This document shows positions 1-5,985 of a stretch of DNA of 10,548 nucleotides, one piece after another; position 1 is the stretch's first letter; every line of letters begins with the position of its first letter. A program made the position numbers and the translations under genes. The DNA comes from Methanosaeta sp. NSP1. GTDB lineage: Archaea; Halobacteriota; Methanosarcinia; Methanotrichales; Methanotrichaceae. The stretch spans positions 1 through 10,548 of the forward strand of contig NOLC01000099.1 of the NCBI GenBank assembly GCA_002256595.1, given 5' to 3'. The notes beneath the pieces are model-generated. The model was given only the letters and a program-made list of their open reading frames with translations, had not been told where the DNA came from and ran no database searches.

Positions 1-193
1 CTATGCTCTTTGAGATAGTATGGAAATTCTGGCTACAGCATAATCCATCAATTTTTGCCTGAGTTTTCGATCGTTCACCCATCATTCATCAAAATCTTTT
101 TGTCATCAATAGGGCCTATTCTTCAGCTATCCTCTTTTTTTTTATATGGCTTATTATTTCATAGGCAATGAGACTCATCAATAAGGCTTTCGA

Positions 194-223
194 GGGACAT
201 GCACCAAGGGGCATATGAGTCCC
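194..223. repeat. imperfect inverted repeat
   Basis: GGGAC (194-198) can pair with GTCCC (219-223), and ATGC (199-202) with GCAT (211-214), leaving a four-base bulge on the right arm and an eight-base loop. No T-run follows at once, so it is not an obvious terminator. Its role is unknown; it may be chance. Confidence 0.3.
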
Positions 224-295
224 AGCAAAAAGAGCCTATCTGATGGCATCTAAAGATTATAGAGATCCTATTGCTGCATCAACCTGGACAATAAT

Positions 296-303
296 TTTAA
301 ATA
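296..303 (+). promoter_or_regulatory. putative box A (TATA) for the small protein and protease unit
   Basis: TTTAAATA resembles the archaeal TFB/TBP box A. It lies about 75 bases before the ATG at 375, which would put transcription start near 325-330 and give a leader of roughly 45-50 bases. The spacing resembles that of the other candidate promoters in this window. Confidence 0.45.
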
Positions 304-364
304 CTATCATAGTGGTATTAATAACTTTTAAGGGCAAGATCTAGTTTTGGTTCTATTCGATGGT

Positions 365-369
365 GGTGA
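365..369 (+). promoter_or_regulatory. ribosome binding site GGTGA deciding the start at 375
   Basis: GGTGA matches the archaeal anti-Shine-Dalgarno (complement of the 16S 3' end) and lies five bases before the ATG at 375. It falls after the in-frame ATG at 360, so it favours the downstream start. Confidence 0.5.
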
Positions 370-374
370 AAGAT

Positions 375-596
375 ATGAGTATAAATTCTGTAAAAAGAAA
401 ATTCGAAAACCAGCTTATGAGTCTGCCCAATGTTACAGGCATCGGCATTGGAGAGCATTCGGGAAGGGAGATCATCATAGTATTTGTGACTCATAAAGTT
501 CCCGAGGCAGAGCTCGATCCGTCCCAAGTAGTTCCCAAATCACTGGAAGGATATGAGGTTCGTGTCGATGAAATAGGCACTGTAACTGCTCAATAA
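375..596 (+). CDS. small protein resembling the N-terminal domain of the adjacent trypsin-like protease
   Basis: A 73-residue protein (78 if the ATG at 360 is used) with no signal peptide or membrane segment. I chose 375 because GGTGA sits five bases ahead of it. Its core, NVTGIGIGE, then a strand IIIVFVTHK, then VVPKSLEG and a final VDEIG, matches the layout of the N-terminal part of the protease encoded 26 bases downstream (NVVGIASG, ALLVLVSQK, MVPKEIDG, VLAIG). In that protease family this region precedes the catalytic domain. The small gene therefore looks like a free-standing copy of that domain, probably co-transcribed with the protease. A role as partner, chaperone or inhibitor of the protease is inference only. 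The gene seems intact. I do not know a named family for it. Confidence 0.7.
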   Translation: MSINSVKRKFENQLMSLPNVTGIGIGEHSGREIIIVFVTHKVPEAELDPSQVVPKSLEGYEVRVDEIGTVTAQ

Positions 597-622
597 CACA
601 AAAAAATCGAGAGGAGATAGAT

Positions 623-1680
623 ATGAAAAACGAAAGTAAAGCTATGCTTTCTGCACAGGACCTGGCTGGAGTGCAGAAGGTACAGAAGATGGCTGTTGCC
701 GACCTCATGAATCAGGAGCAACCCCTTTCCAATGTGGTAGGAATAGCAAGTGGAGTTAAGTGGTCCAAAGGCCAGCCGACAGGCAAGCCTGCTTTGCTCG
801 TATTGGTCTCCCAGAAGCTGGAGGAGAGCGAAGACACCGATGGCCGCATCCTGAGGATATGGTCCCCAAGGAGATCGATGGAGTTCCCACCGATGTTCTG
901 GCCATAGGATATCCTTATGCTGGAGGGTGTGACGCTTCTGAGGCTGGCATTCAGACCCTGGCCAAGAAGGCCCGCCCGGCCAAAGGCGGATACAGCGTAG
1001 GGCATTACCAGATCACAGCAGGGACCATAGCCACTGGCGTTTACGACATCCTGCCCGGAGGAACAGTAAGCCCACCAGCACATGGAATCGGCATTCCTCC
1101 CAGAAGCTACATTCTGAGCAACAACCATGTCCTGGCCAATAGCAACGACGCCTCCATAGGCGATCCCATACTTCAGCCCGGACCCTATGATGGTGGAACA
1201 GTTCCTGCTGATGTCATCGGCAATCTGAGCCGGTTCATACCTATAACCTTTGAGCCGCCCACTCCGAGAGCCCAGCACAACAATCTGATAGATGCTGCTG
1301 TGGCTGAGGTCCCATTCCACGATATCGATAGAGAGGTTTACTGGATTGGAGATATCAGGGGCTGGCGCAGAAAAAGCAAGGTGGTTGTGGGCAATGTGAT
1401 CAAGAAGACAGGACGCACGACGAACTTTACCGTTGGCCGGATCACAGCCATCAATGCCACCGTCGATGTGGGATACGAAGGAGGAAAGGTGGCCAGGTTC
1501 AAGAACCAGTTCATCTCTACGGCGTTATCCGCGGGTGGAGACTCAGGCTCTCTGGTCACCACACTGGATAATATTGCCGTTGGACTGCTGTTTGCAGGCT
1601 CGGACACAGCTACGATCATCAATCCGATAGAGACTGTCCGCTCTCTGCTGAAAGTGGAGGTAGCAGAACAGATTTTATAA
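623..1680 (+). pseudogene. trypsin-like serine protease, interrupted by a frameshift
   Basis: Two overlapping frames together make one protein of about 352 residues. The first frame starts at ATG 623, six bases after GAGGAG (611-616), and gives the N-terminal domain with NVVGIASG and ALLVLVSQK. From about 818-855 the family-like sequence continues in another frame with PEDMVPKEIDGVPTDVLAIG and runs to the stop at 1680. Left alone, the first frame ends at 907 in nonsense, and an ATG at 760 in the second frame would also begin with nonsense. One lost base would explain the shift. The catalytic domain keeps a full triad: His in SNNHVLAN (codon 1126-1128), Asp in LIDAAVAEV (1291-1293) and Ser in GGDSGS (1543-1545). 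There is no signal peptide, so the ancestral enzyme was probably cytoplasmic. No slippery heptamer is visible, so I read this as a broken gene or a sequencing error rather than programmed frameshifting. Substrate unknown. Confidence 0.75.
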
Positions 1681-1689
1681 GGAGCCCGA

Positions 1690-1700
1690 TTTTTCTTTTT
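1690..1700 (+). terminator. T-tract terminator after the protease gene
   Basis: TTTTTCTTTTT begins ten bases after the protease stop codon. Oligo-T on the coding strand is the usual intrinsic termination signal in archaea. Confidence 0.5.
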
Positions 1701-1725
1701 CAAAACAATGCCGAGGAGGGGCAAA

Positions 1726-1759
1726 ATGGCGGACGTTCTTTTTTTTTATGTTCCGCCAT
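1726..1759. terminator. hairpin with a T9-containing loop between convergent genes
   Basis: ATGGCGGA (1726-1733) is a perfect inverted repeat of TCCGCCAT (1752-1759). The 18-base loop holds nine consecutive T (1739-1747). GAGGA at 1713-1717 can extend the pairing with TCCTC at 1759-1763 if the bases between are looped out. It lies between the convergent protease and eS1 genes, so a backup terminator is the likely role. Confidence 0.4.
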
Positions 1760-1868
1760 CCTCTTTTAAGCTTGCAAAGCACCACATTGCGCCCCGCCAG
1801 AAGGGACATGCGAGCCAGCCTCTCGGGTCCGGCTCACAGGAACCTCTTGCAGGGATGCCCTTAAACAA

Positions 1869-2498
1869 TCATGCAGTTGGAGCTTCAGGCGCTGGAGAAG
1901 GTGCTGGCCCAGATATGCCGGGCTCAGTTACAATCTCTGTCTTGCGCACTTCCACCCGCCGCAGGGGGTAGATCATCTTAGCCTCTTTATAGATGTCTAG
2001 AGAGATCTTGCCGCCCACTGCATCCTGTATCAACTGATTTAAATCCAGGCTCTTGGATCTCTCCATGATGACCTTCTTGGACAGCTCCCGGATGCCCTTG
2101 ACCTGGTTAGCCCTTGCTCTTTTCACAGTGAAGCAGCTAGGCTTGACCCTGACCTGGTAGCCGTCGGTGGTGGTAACATCCACAATAGCATCTATTCTGG
2201 ATGTCCTTCTCTTGACCAGGGAGCGGAGATAATCGGCGGTCATCTCGTGACCCAGGAACTTGGTATACGCCGAATCGCCGGCGACGCGGTCTACTCTGAA
2301 CTTGAGCTTGGTATTCTGTTTAGAGAAATTGTTGGTGAGATCCCCCAGGGTGGTCTCAACGATCCTGCCTACGATCCTCTCCGGATCGTTGGCGATGGTC
2401 TCGCCAAAGGGAGACCTGCCGAACATCTCCGGGCTTACAACCTTATACCACAGCTTGGCCTTTCTGCTGTCAGCCTTTCTTTGTGATCTTCTAGCCAA
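1869..2498 (-). CDS. rps3ae: 30S ribosomal protein S3Ae (eS1)
   Basis: A 209-residue component of the small ribosomal subunit, found in archaea and eukaryotes, that sits near the mRNA exit region. The basic start MARRSQRKADSRKAK, the LWYKVVSPEMFG segment, GRIVETTLGDLTNNF, LGHEMTADYLRSLVKRRTS and the closing YPLRRVEVRKTEI are characteristic of the family, and the length is normal. The protein ends in a Pro/Ala-rich tail (GPAPSPAPEAPTA) that is probably disordered. The start codon is TTG: the plus strand reads CAA at 2496-2498. It is supported by GGAGG (minus strand, 2510-2506) seven bases ahead, and the family's N-terminus begins there. The gene is probably monocistronic, with a box A at 2555-2548, and converges on the protease gene. 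Confidence 0.95.
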   Translation of the reverse strand: MARRSQRKADSRKAKLWYKVVSPEMFGRSPFGETIANDPERIVGRIVETTLGDLTNNFSKQNTKLKFRVDRVAGDSAYTKFLGHEMTADYLRSLVKRRTSRIDAIVDVTTTDGYQVRVKPSCFTVKRARANQVKGIRELSKKVIMERSKSLDLNQLIQDAVGGKISLDIYKEAKMIYPLRRVEVRKTEIVTEPGISGPAPSPAPEAPTA

Positions 2499-2505
2499 TA
2501 GTCGT

Positions 2506-2510
2506 CCTCC
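2506..2510 (-). promoter_or_regulatory. ribosome binding site GGAGG for the TTG start of rps3ae
   Basis: GGAGG on the minus strand, seven bases before the TTG at 2498. It fixes a non-ATG start for a gene expected to be highly expressed. Confidence 0.7.
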
Positions 2511-2547
2511 AAGATAATATTGATCCGAAGACCGTGCATGCTCACTC

Positions 2548-2555
2548 TATTTAAA
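2548..2555 (-). promoter_or_regulatory. putative box A for rps3ae
   Basis: The minus strand reads TTTAAATA, about 50 bases ahead of the rps3ae start codon. This predicts transcription start near 2523-2526 and a leader of about 25 bases carrying the GGAGG site. Confidence 0.55.
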
Positions 2556-2565
2556 CCGATCGCCT

Positions 2566-2573
2566 AAAAAAAA
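2566..2573 (-). terminator. T8 terminator after the cysteine-repeat protein gene
   Basis: The minus strand has eight T in a row, starting six bases after the TGA stop (2582-2580). A short CGC/GCG pairing flanks the run. It separates the gene from the rps3ae promoter. Confidence 0.5.
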
Positions 2574-2579
2574 GCGAGA

Positions 2580-3695
2580 TCATTCCTTCGGCCAGACATA
2601 GATGTAGATATAGTTGGACCAGTCATTGCTGTGATAGCTTAGTATATGCCAGCCGAGACCGTCTCCCTTAAACCAGGTCTGATGCCATCCTGCGCACTTA
2701 TATCCGAAGTTCCTGACCTCAGGAGAGCAGAAGCCGCTTCCTCCGCTGCCACAGTTATTGACATAAGGGGAGCCTGAGCCGTGCCCTTCGCTGCCACAGC
2801 TATTGACATAAGGAGAGCAGGAGCCGTACCCTTCGCTGCCACAGTTATTGACATAAGGAGAGCAGGAGCCGTACCCTTCGCTGCCGCATATCTTCCATTC
2901 GTATGACCAGTAATCTCCAGGACGGCTTATCTTGGACCAGAGGGGCAGCCATTCTCCACAAAACACCCCAGCCACCGTGTCCAGATCTCCTCCCGGACAG
3001 CCCTGCACATAGTACTCATTGCATTTGCATACGGAGGGACGGGGATAGACGGCATTGTAGCCGCCCTGTGCCATATATCCGGCCGGGGGTCTGCCGCCGA
3101 CCGAAGCAGCAGAAGAGCCGAAGGGCGTGCCATAAGGAGAGCTGCTGCTGACGCCGCTGGTTATCACGGTTGATCTGGTGACGGTGGCGGCAGCATTTAC
3201 AGTCTGAACCGGAAATCCTGAAGCTGCCGGATTAGCGATGGCCGCTCCGGGAACAGCGGCACCAGCATTGGCCGGACTGCCGGCAATCGATGCAGCCGGG
3301 AATCTGCCGGGATAGGCACTCTGCTGGTTGCCTGCATTCGGGGCGGGATAATTGTAGCCCGCAGTGGGCTGGCTTGTCGGCCGGTAGAGGTTGAAGTCGG
3401 GCATAACCAGCCCCTCTCCGTCTGGATTGGGTGGAGTTGGTGCTACCTGGGAGACAGGACCTAAGCTCGGCTGTTCAGCGGCTGTATTGGGGTAGCCTGA
3501 GGAAGCATACAACGGATAGACATATGGTTGCGTTCCATAGGGCAGAGTACTCTCTGCCTGGAGATTTGTGCCGGGCAGAGTTTCCTGCGGCATCAATGAA
3601 TTGGTTGCATCCGATATTCCTGCTCCCCCTACTGAACCTAAGGAGGTATTTACTATAGCCAAAAACGCAATCGATAATATAAGATATAGCCTCAT
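2580..3695 (-). CDS. secreted low-complexity protein with a C-terminal cysteine repeat array
   Basis: A 371-residue protein of unknown function. Residues 1-20 form a signal peptide: Arg2, then the hydrophobic run LYLILSIAFLAIV, then small residues. A region of about 200 residues rich in Pro, Ala, Gly, Ser, Tyr and Asn follows, without cysteine and probably disordered or extended. The C-terminal 150 residues hold twelve cysteines (223, 225, 233, 246, 270, 278, 285, 293, 300, 315, 323, 334). Within them are four tandem 15-residue units at 270-329 of the form CGSEGYGSCSPYVNN. The third unit has Gly where the second Cys should be. The last 40 residues are rich in Trp, Tyr and His. It is presumably exported and may be disulfide-stabilised or part of the cell envelope or sheath; that is inference. 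The start ATG follows a G-rich stretch containing GGTG. I recognise no catalytic motif. Confidence 0.75.
   Translation of the reverse strand: MRLYLILSIAFLAIVNTSLGSVGGAGISDATNSLMPQETLPGTNLQAESTLPYGTQPYVYPLYASSGYPNTAAEQPSLGPVSQVAPTPPNPDGEGLVMPDFNLYRPTSQPTAGYNYPAPNAGNQQSAYPGRFPAASIAGSPANAGAAVPGAAIANPAASGFPVQTVNAAATVTRSTVITSGVSSSSPYGTPFGSSAASVGGRPPAGYMAQGGYNAVYPRPSVCKCNEYYVQGCPGGDLDTVAGVFCGEWLPLWSKISRPGDYWSYEWKICGSEGYGSCSPYVNNCGSEGYGSCSPYVNSCGSEGHGSGSPYVNNCGSGGSGFCSPEVRNFGYKCAGWHQTWFKGDGLGWHILSYHSNDWSNYIYIYVWPKE
2716..2889. repeat. tandem 45-bp repeats, about four copies, inside a coding region
   Basis: Near-identical 45-base units lie at 2761-2805, 2806-2850 and 2851 to about 2889 (its right end diverges), with a degenerate copy at 2716-2760. 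Each encodes one 15-residue cysteine unit, so the array stays in frame. The copies at 2806-2850 and 2851-2885 are almost identical, which suggests recent duplication or homogenisation. Confidence 0.85.
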
Positions 3696-3763
3696 TCGCC
3701 CCCACCCCTTTTCTTGGTTTGCTATGCCATTGTCTTTTTTTAATCTTTTTAGCGCTCTTTATC

Positions 3764-3770
3764 TATTTAA
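3764..3770 (-). promoter_or_regulatory. putative box A for the cysteine-repeat protein gene
   Basis: The minus strand reads TTAAATA, about 70 bases before the ATG at 3695, predicting a leader of about 45 bases. The stretch from 3696 to 3847 is AT-rich and shows no other feature. Confidence 0.35.
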
Positions 3771-3847
3771 CACTTGGGATAAGATTCCGAGATCAGAAGA
3801 CCAATTAAGGCATATTAATAATATTATTTTATCAGACCTGTAAGCAT

Positions 3848-3897
3848 AAAAAAAGATGAAATAAAGATATTATGAGACGGACGGATTATTGTCCGTC
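3848..3897 (-). terminator. hairpin plus T7 terminator ending the mptA operon
   Basis: GACGGAC (3876-3882) pairs perfectly with GTCCGTC (3891-3897) around an eight-base loop. On the minus strand this stem spans the last codons and the TAA stop of the 254-residue gene, and an AT-rich stretch ending in seven T (3854-3848) follows. Confidence 0.5.
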
Positions 3898-4650
3898 GCC
3901 TCGGCTCCAATTATTTCTGACCATCTCCGCCAGACGGGGATTGTCAAACAGGTTGTAAATATCAAGGTCGGTGGTATAGCCGACAAAGGGATCAATGGTT
4001 CCCTTCTCCAGATTCATTATCCAGATCTGGAGGGCTTTCTCCTCGGCCAACTCTCCCTTCTCCCGGAAGAACTGGATAAAAGGCTCCAGGCTCTCGCTGC
4101 TGGGGGCCAGGATGATGCAGTCCGCGCCGTCCTCTATACCATAGTCATCGATGTTCAGAGATCTTATGCTCGAAACAGCATAGGCCTCAGCCTTCCGCTT
4201 CTCTGCAGAGAAGCTCATATGAGCCCCATTCTCGGCCAGGAGAGCATAGCCGGCATCAGACATGAACCTCTTTAGCCAGTCCTTCATGCAGACTATGAGC
4301 ATCTCCCGAAGGAAAGGGATTGAGCGCAGAAACCTGCTGGAGGCATTGGCAAAGTCCTGCTGGCTGAATTTTTGGGTATGCAGGAAATGAAAGATCCGCC
4401 CGTTCATCTGGGTGTAGGTGTCAAGCACTGGCAGGTTGAAGAATACGGGCTCTTTGCTCATTATGCCGGCGAAGATTCCTGGGGCGATTCTCGGTCCAAC
4501 CTGCGCTTTCAGCTCCCTCTCTTCCTCCTGGCTTAGGTTGGCCGACCGGACGATATCATAGGTGCGGATCAGAAGCTCACATCGGGCAATGATCTCCCTC
4601 TCGGAGAGAAGCTCCCGGAGAGGCCGGGCGATCTTTTCAATCTCTAACAT
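3886..4650 (-). CDS. hypothetical protein, third gene of the mptA operon
   Basis: A 254-residue protein that I cannot assign. It begins 16 bases after the mptA stop and has a strong GGAGGAG site seven bases before its ATG, so it is almost certainly co-transcribed with mptA. It is predicted soluble: no signal peptide and no clear membrane helix. The N-terminal half looks helical and charged (REIIARCELLIRTYDIV, LSQEEERELKAQV), and a central part contains FLRSIPFLREMLIVCMKDWL. The last third includes a strand-like ADCIILAPSS followed by LEPFIQFFREKGEL. I see no HD motif of the MptB type, no nucleotide-binding P-loop and no metal-binding cysteine cluster. A link to pterin synthesis is suggested only by its position. 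Confidence 0.75.
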   Translation of the reverse strand: MLEIEKIARPLRELLSEREIIARCELLIRTYDIVRSANLSQEEERELKAQVGPRIAPGIFAGIMSKEPVFFNLPVLDTYTQMNGRIFHFLHTQKFSQQDFANASSRFLRSIPFLREMLIVCMKDWLKRFMSDAGYALLAENGAHMSFSAEKRKAEAYAVSSIRSLNIDDYGIEDGADCIILAPSSESLEPFIQFFREKGELAEEKALQIWIMNLEKGTIDPFVGYTTDLDIYNLFDNPRLAEMVRNNWSRGDGQ

Positions 4651-4666
4651 CTACAGTCTCCTCCAA

Positions 4667-5617
4667 TCAATTGCTCCCTTTCACGCCCGCCAGCTCCGCC
4701 CGCAGCTCGCCCATCTTGGCAGTCCTCTCGGCAAAGGCATTGTGCTGATGAATGCTCTCCTCATTGATCTGCTTGAGGGTGACCGCTGCATCATCCGGCA
4801 GATCGGAGAACGTTGCCACCAGCTTCTGGGCCATGGTTCTGACACAGTCCTCCACAAACTTGGGATTGCTGTGTGCCCTCTTGACCACCACCGCCTCGTC
4901 CGGGCGCTTGAGAAGGCCGAAGACCCTTGAGCTCATGGACTCCTCAATGATCTTGATAATCCGGTCTATGGAGACGCAGCGACGGTCACGAACCTCTATG
5001 GAAATGCTTCCCCGGCCGCGCTGATTATGGGTGGCTATGGGAAGCCGATCGGCAAGATCGAAGGCATCCTTTTCCGATATTCCAAATTTGGCCAGCTCCT
5101 CTCGAACCTCCTCCTTCATGATCTCCTGGGCACAGGGACAGGCGGTCATGCCCATCACCTCCGCGCCTACCGTCTTTCTTACATATCCAGATGGTCCTGC
5201 TCTGGCCACCGCCTCGGCGAAGATATCTACAACCTCCTGGCCGTTGGCTTTGGTCACCGGCGTCTGTCGGCGCACGATGTACTCGCTCTTCATCTTCACC
5301 TCGGCCCTGGTGGCGTACTCATGTCGGAGGAGAAGCCTTTTGGCTATCTCTCCGCATAGCTCCTCTATCTCATAGACGGGGCGGTTTATGGCTTCTTCCA
5401 GGACCTCATCTATGGCCTCGAAGTTGCGGGATAGATTGGCTCCCTTGCGGTCGGAGGGCAGATCGACGAATACCTCAAAATTGGATATAAGTACCACAGG
5501 CCGCTCATCGTTGCCCCGCTCCACCTTCACCAGCTTTTTGACGCCGGTCACTCCCACCCTGGTTAAATTGAGGGGATAATCAGGCTCACAGGCTTGAATA
5601 TCAGGCAAAGAGTCCAC
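4667..5617 (-). CDS. mptA: GTP cyclohydrolase MptA (Fe(II)-dependent)
   Basis: It converts GTP to 7,8-dihydroneopterin 2',3'-cyclic phosphate, the first step toward the pterin of tetrahydromethanopterin/sarcinapterin, the C1 carrier of methanogenesis. It belongs to the FolE2/MptA (GTP cyclohydrolase IV) family. Conserved blocks, numbered from the start chosen here, are [15 protein letters not shown] near 17-30, [12 protein letters not shown] at 48-59, HEYATRAEV at 99-107, GMTACPCAQ at 156-164, ATHNQRGRG at 195-203, [10 protein letters not shown] at 249-258 and [11 protein letters not shown] at 288-298. The Cys and His in these blocks include the likely metal ligands. Length is about 316 residues, normal for the family. 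I chose GTG 5617 because AGGTGA lies five bases ahead. GTG at 5626, which overlaps the stop of the preceding gene, would add three residues and is also possible. An ATG much further upstream would give an unrelated N-terminal extension and is rejected. Confidence 0.93.
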   Translation of the reverse strand: MDSLPDIQACEPDYPLNLTRVGVTGVKKLVKVERGNDERPVVLISNFEVFVDLPSDRKGANLSRNFEAIDEVLEEAINRPVYEIEELCGEIAKRLLLRHEYATRAEVKMKSEYIVRRQTPVTKANGQEVVDIFAEAVARAGPSGYVRKTVGAEVMGMTACPCAQEIMKEEVREELAKFGISEKDAFDLADRLPIATHNQRGRGSISIEVRDRRCVSIDRIIKIIEESMSSRVFGLLKRPDEAVVVKRAHSNPKFVEDCVRTMAQKLVATFSDLPDDAAVTLKQINEESIHQHNAFAERTAKMGELRAELAGVKGSN

Positions 5618-5622
5618 GGAAT

Positions 5623-5868
5623 TCACCTGGTGATCGGCTCCAGATCTTCCTCTTCCGGCTGCCCGCTCTCCATGTCGTCCAGGCATGATATGAGCCTATC
5701 CACTTCCTGAATCATCTCACCCAGAGTATCGCAGATCTTCTGGTCCCGGTCATCAGATAAAAGGAAATACCTATCCATCTCCGCCGCTAGCTCTTGATCA
5801 TCCATATCCAGCAACTGGCATATCCTTCTCTCCACGTCCTTGGAATGGGGCATAAAGGAATCAGGCAT
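5623..5868 (-). CDS. small acidic hypothetical protein upstream of mptA
   Basis: An 81-residue, strongly acidic protein with a predicted helical, possibly coiled-coil middle ([15 protein letters not shown]) and an acidic tail (EEEDLEP). It has no cysteine cluster, signal peptide or membrane segment. Its TGA stop (5625-5623) overlaps a GTG and forms part of the AGGTGA that serves mptA, so translation of the two is probably coupled. No Shine-Dalgarno precedes the ATG at 5868. A box A-like CAAATAT centred about 25 bases upstream would fit a leaderless message. A second in-frame ATG lies at residue 6. Function unknown; it could be a regulator or partner of mptA, but only position suggests it. Confidence 0.6.
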   Translation of the reverse strand: MPDSFMPHSKDVERRICQLLDMDDQELAAEMDRYFLLSDDRDQKICDTLGEMIQEVDRLISCLDDMESGQPEEEDLEPITR

Positions 5869-5985
5869 AAACCGATATTTAGCCCGGAGATATTTGAGAC
5901 TTTGCCAGGAAGCCTGCAGGCCGGCCTTCAGCGGTCAGATATATCTATTCGAAGAGATCTTCCTGAGACAGAAGAGGTCTACTGA
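5869..5985. promoter_or_regulatory. divergent promoter region between the mptA operon and kptA
   Basis: AGATATATCT (5937-5946), itself palindromic, is a good box A for kptA: it predicts a start near 5968 and a leader of about 18 bases with AGAGGT (5973-5978) seven bases before the ATG. On the minus strand the same element, or AAATAT at 5895-5890, could serve the mptA operon. Two overlapping perfect palindromes, GCCTGCAGGC (5912-5921) and GGCCGGCC (5919-5926), lie between the box A and the minus-strand gene, a position suited to an operator. Confidence 0.45.

Larger units (their letters stand above)
1..359. other. AT-rich intergenic stretch without a convincing gene
   Basis: I find no credible coding region here. 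All + frames close quickly, and on the - strand a frame open from an ATG at 85 to the left edge is too short to judge. The stretch contains a run of nine T at 135-143, which could terminate a + strand transcript entering from the left, an imperfect inverted repeat at 194-223, and a TATA-like element at 296-303 ahead of the first gene. Base composition is clearly more AT-rich than in the genes to the right. Confidence 0.6.

Noticed and set aside
1..85. Partial gene running off the left edge on the minus strand (ATG at 85)
   Set aside because: Only about 28 codons are open, composition is AT-rich, and nothing resembles a known protein or a clear ribosome binding site.
810..860. Programmed -1 frameshift in the protease gene
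   Set aside because: No X XXY YYZ heptamer or similar slippery run is present in the interval where the frame changes, and no strong downstream stem is evident.
712..1320. Minus-strand open frame of about 200 codons opposite the protease gene
   Set aside because: It is the antisense of a recognisable protease; its translation shows no family motif.
1708..1971. Small plus-strand open frame between the protease and rps3ae
   Set aside because: It runs through a hairpin and a T9 run and then antisense into rps3ae; the translation is low quality.
2716..2889. CRISPR-like or non-coding repeat array
   Set aside because: The 45-base copies abut without spacers and encode an in-frame peptide repeat, so they are coding tandem repeats.
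3568..3843. Plus-strand open frame across the start of the cysteine-repeat protein gene
   Set aside because: Half of it is antisense to the signal peptide region and the rest is AT-rich promoter sequence.
5618..5686. Long N-terminal extension of MptA from the ATG at 5686
   Set aside because: The extra residues are Arg/Gly-rich, unlike the family, and lie inside the coding sequence of the small upstream gene. GTG at 5617 or 5626 gives the normal N-terminus.
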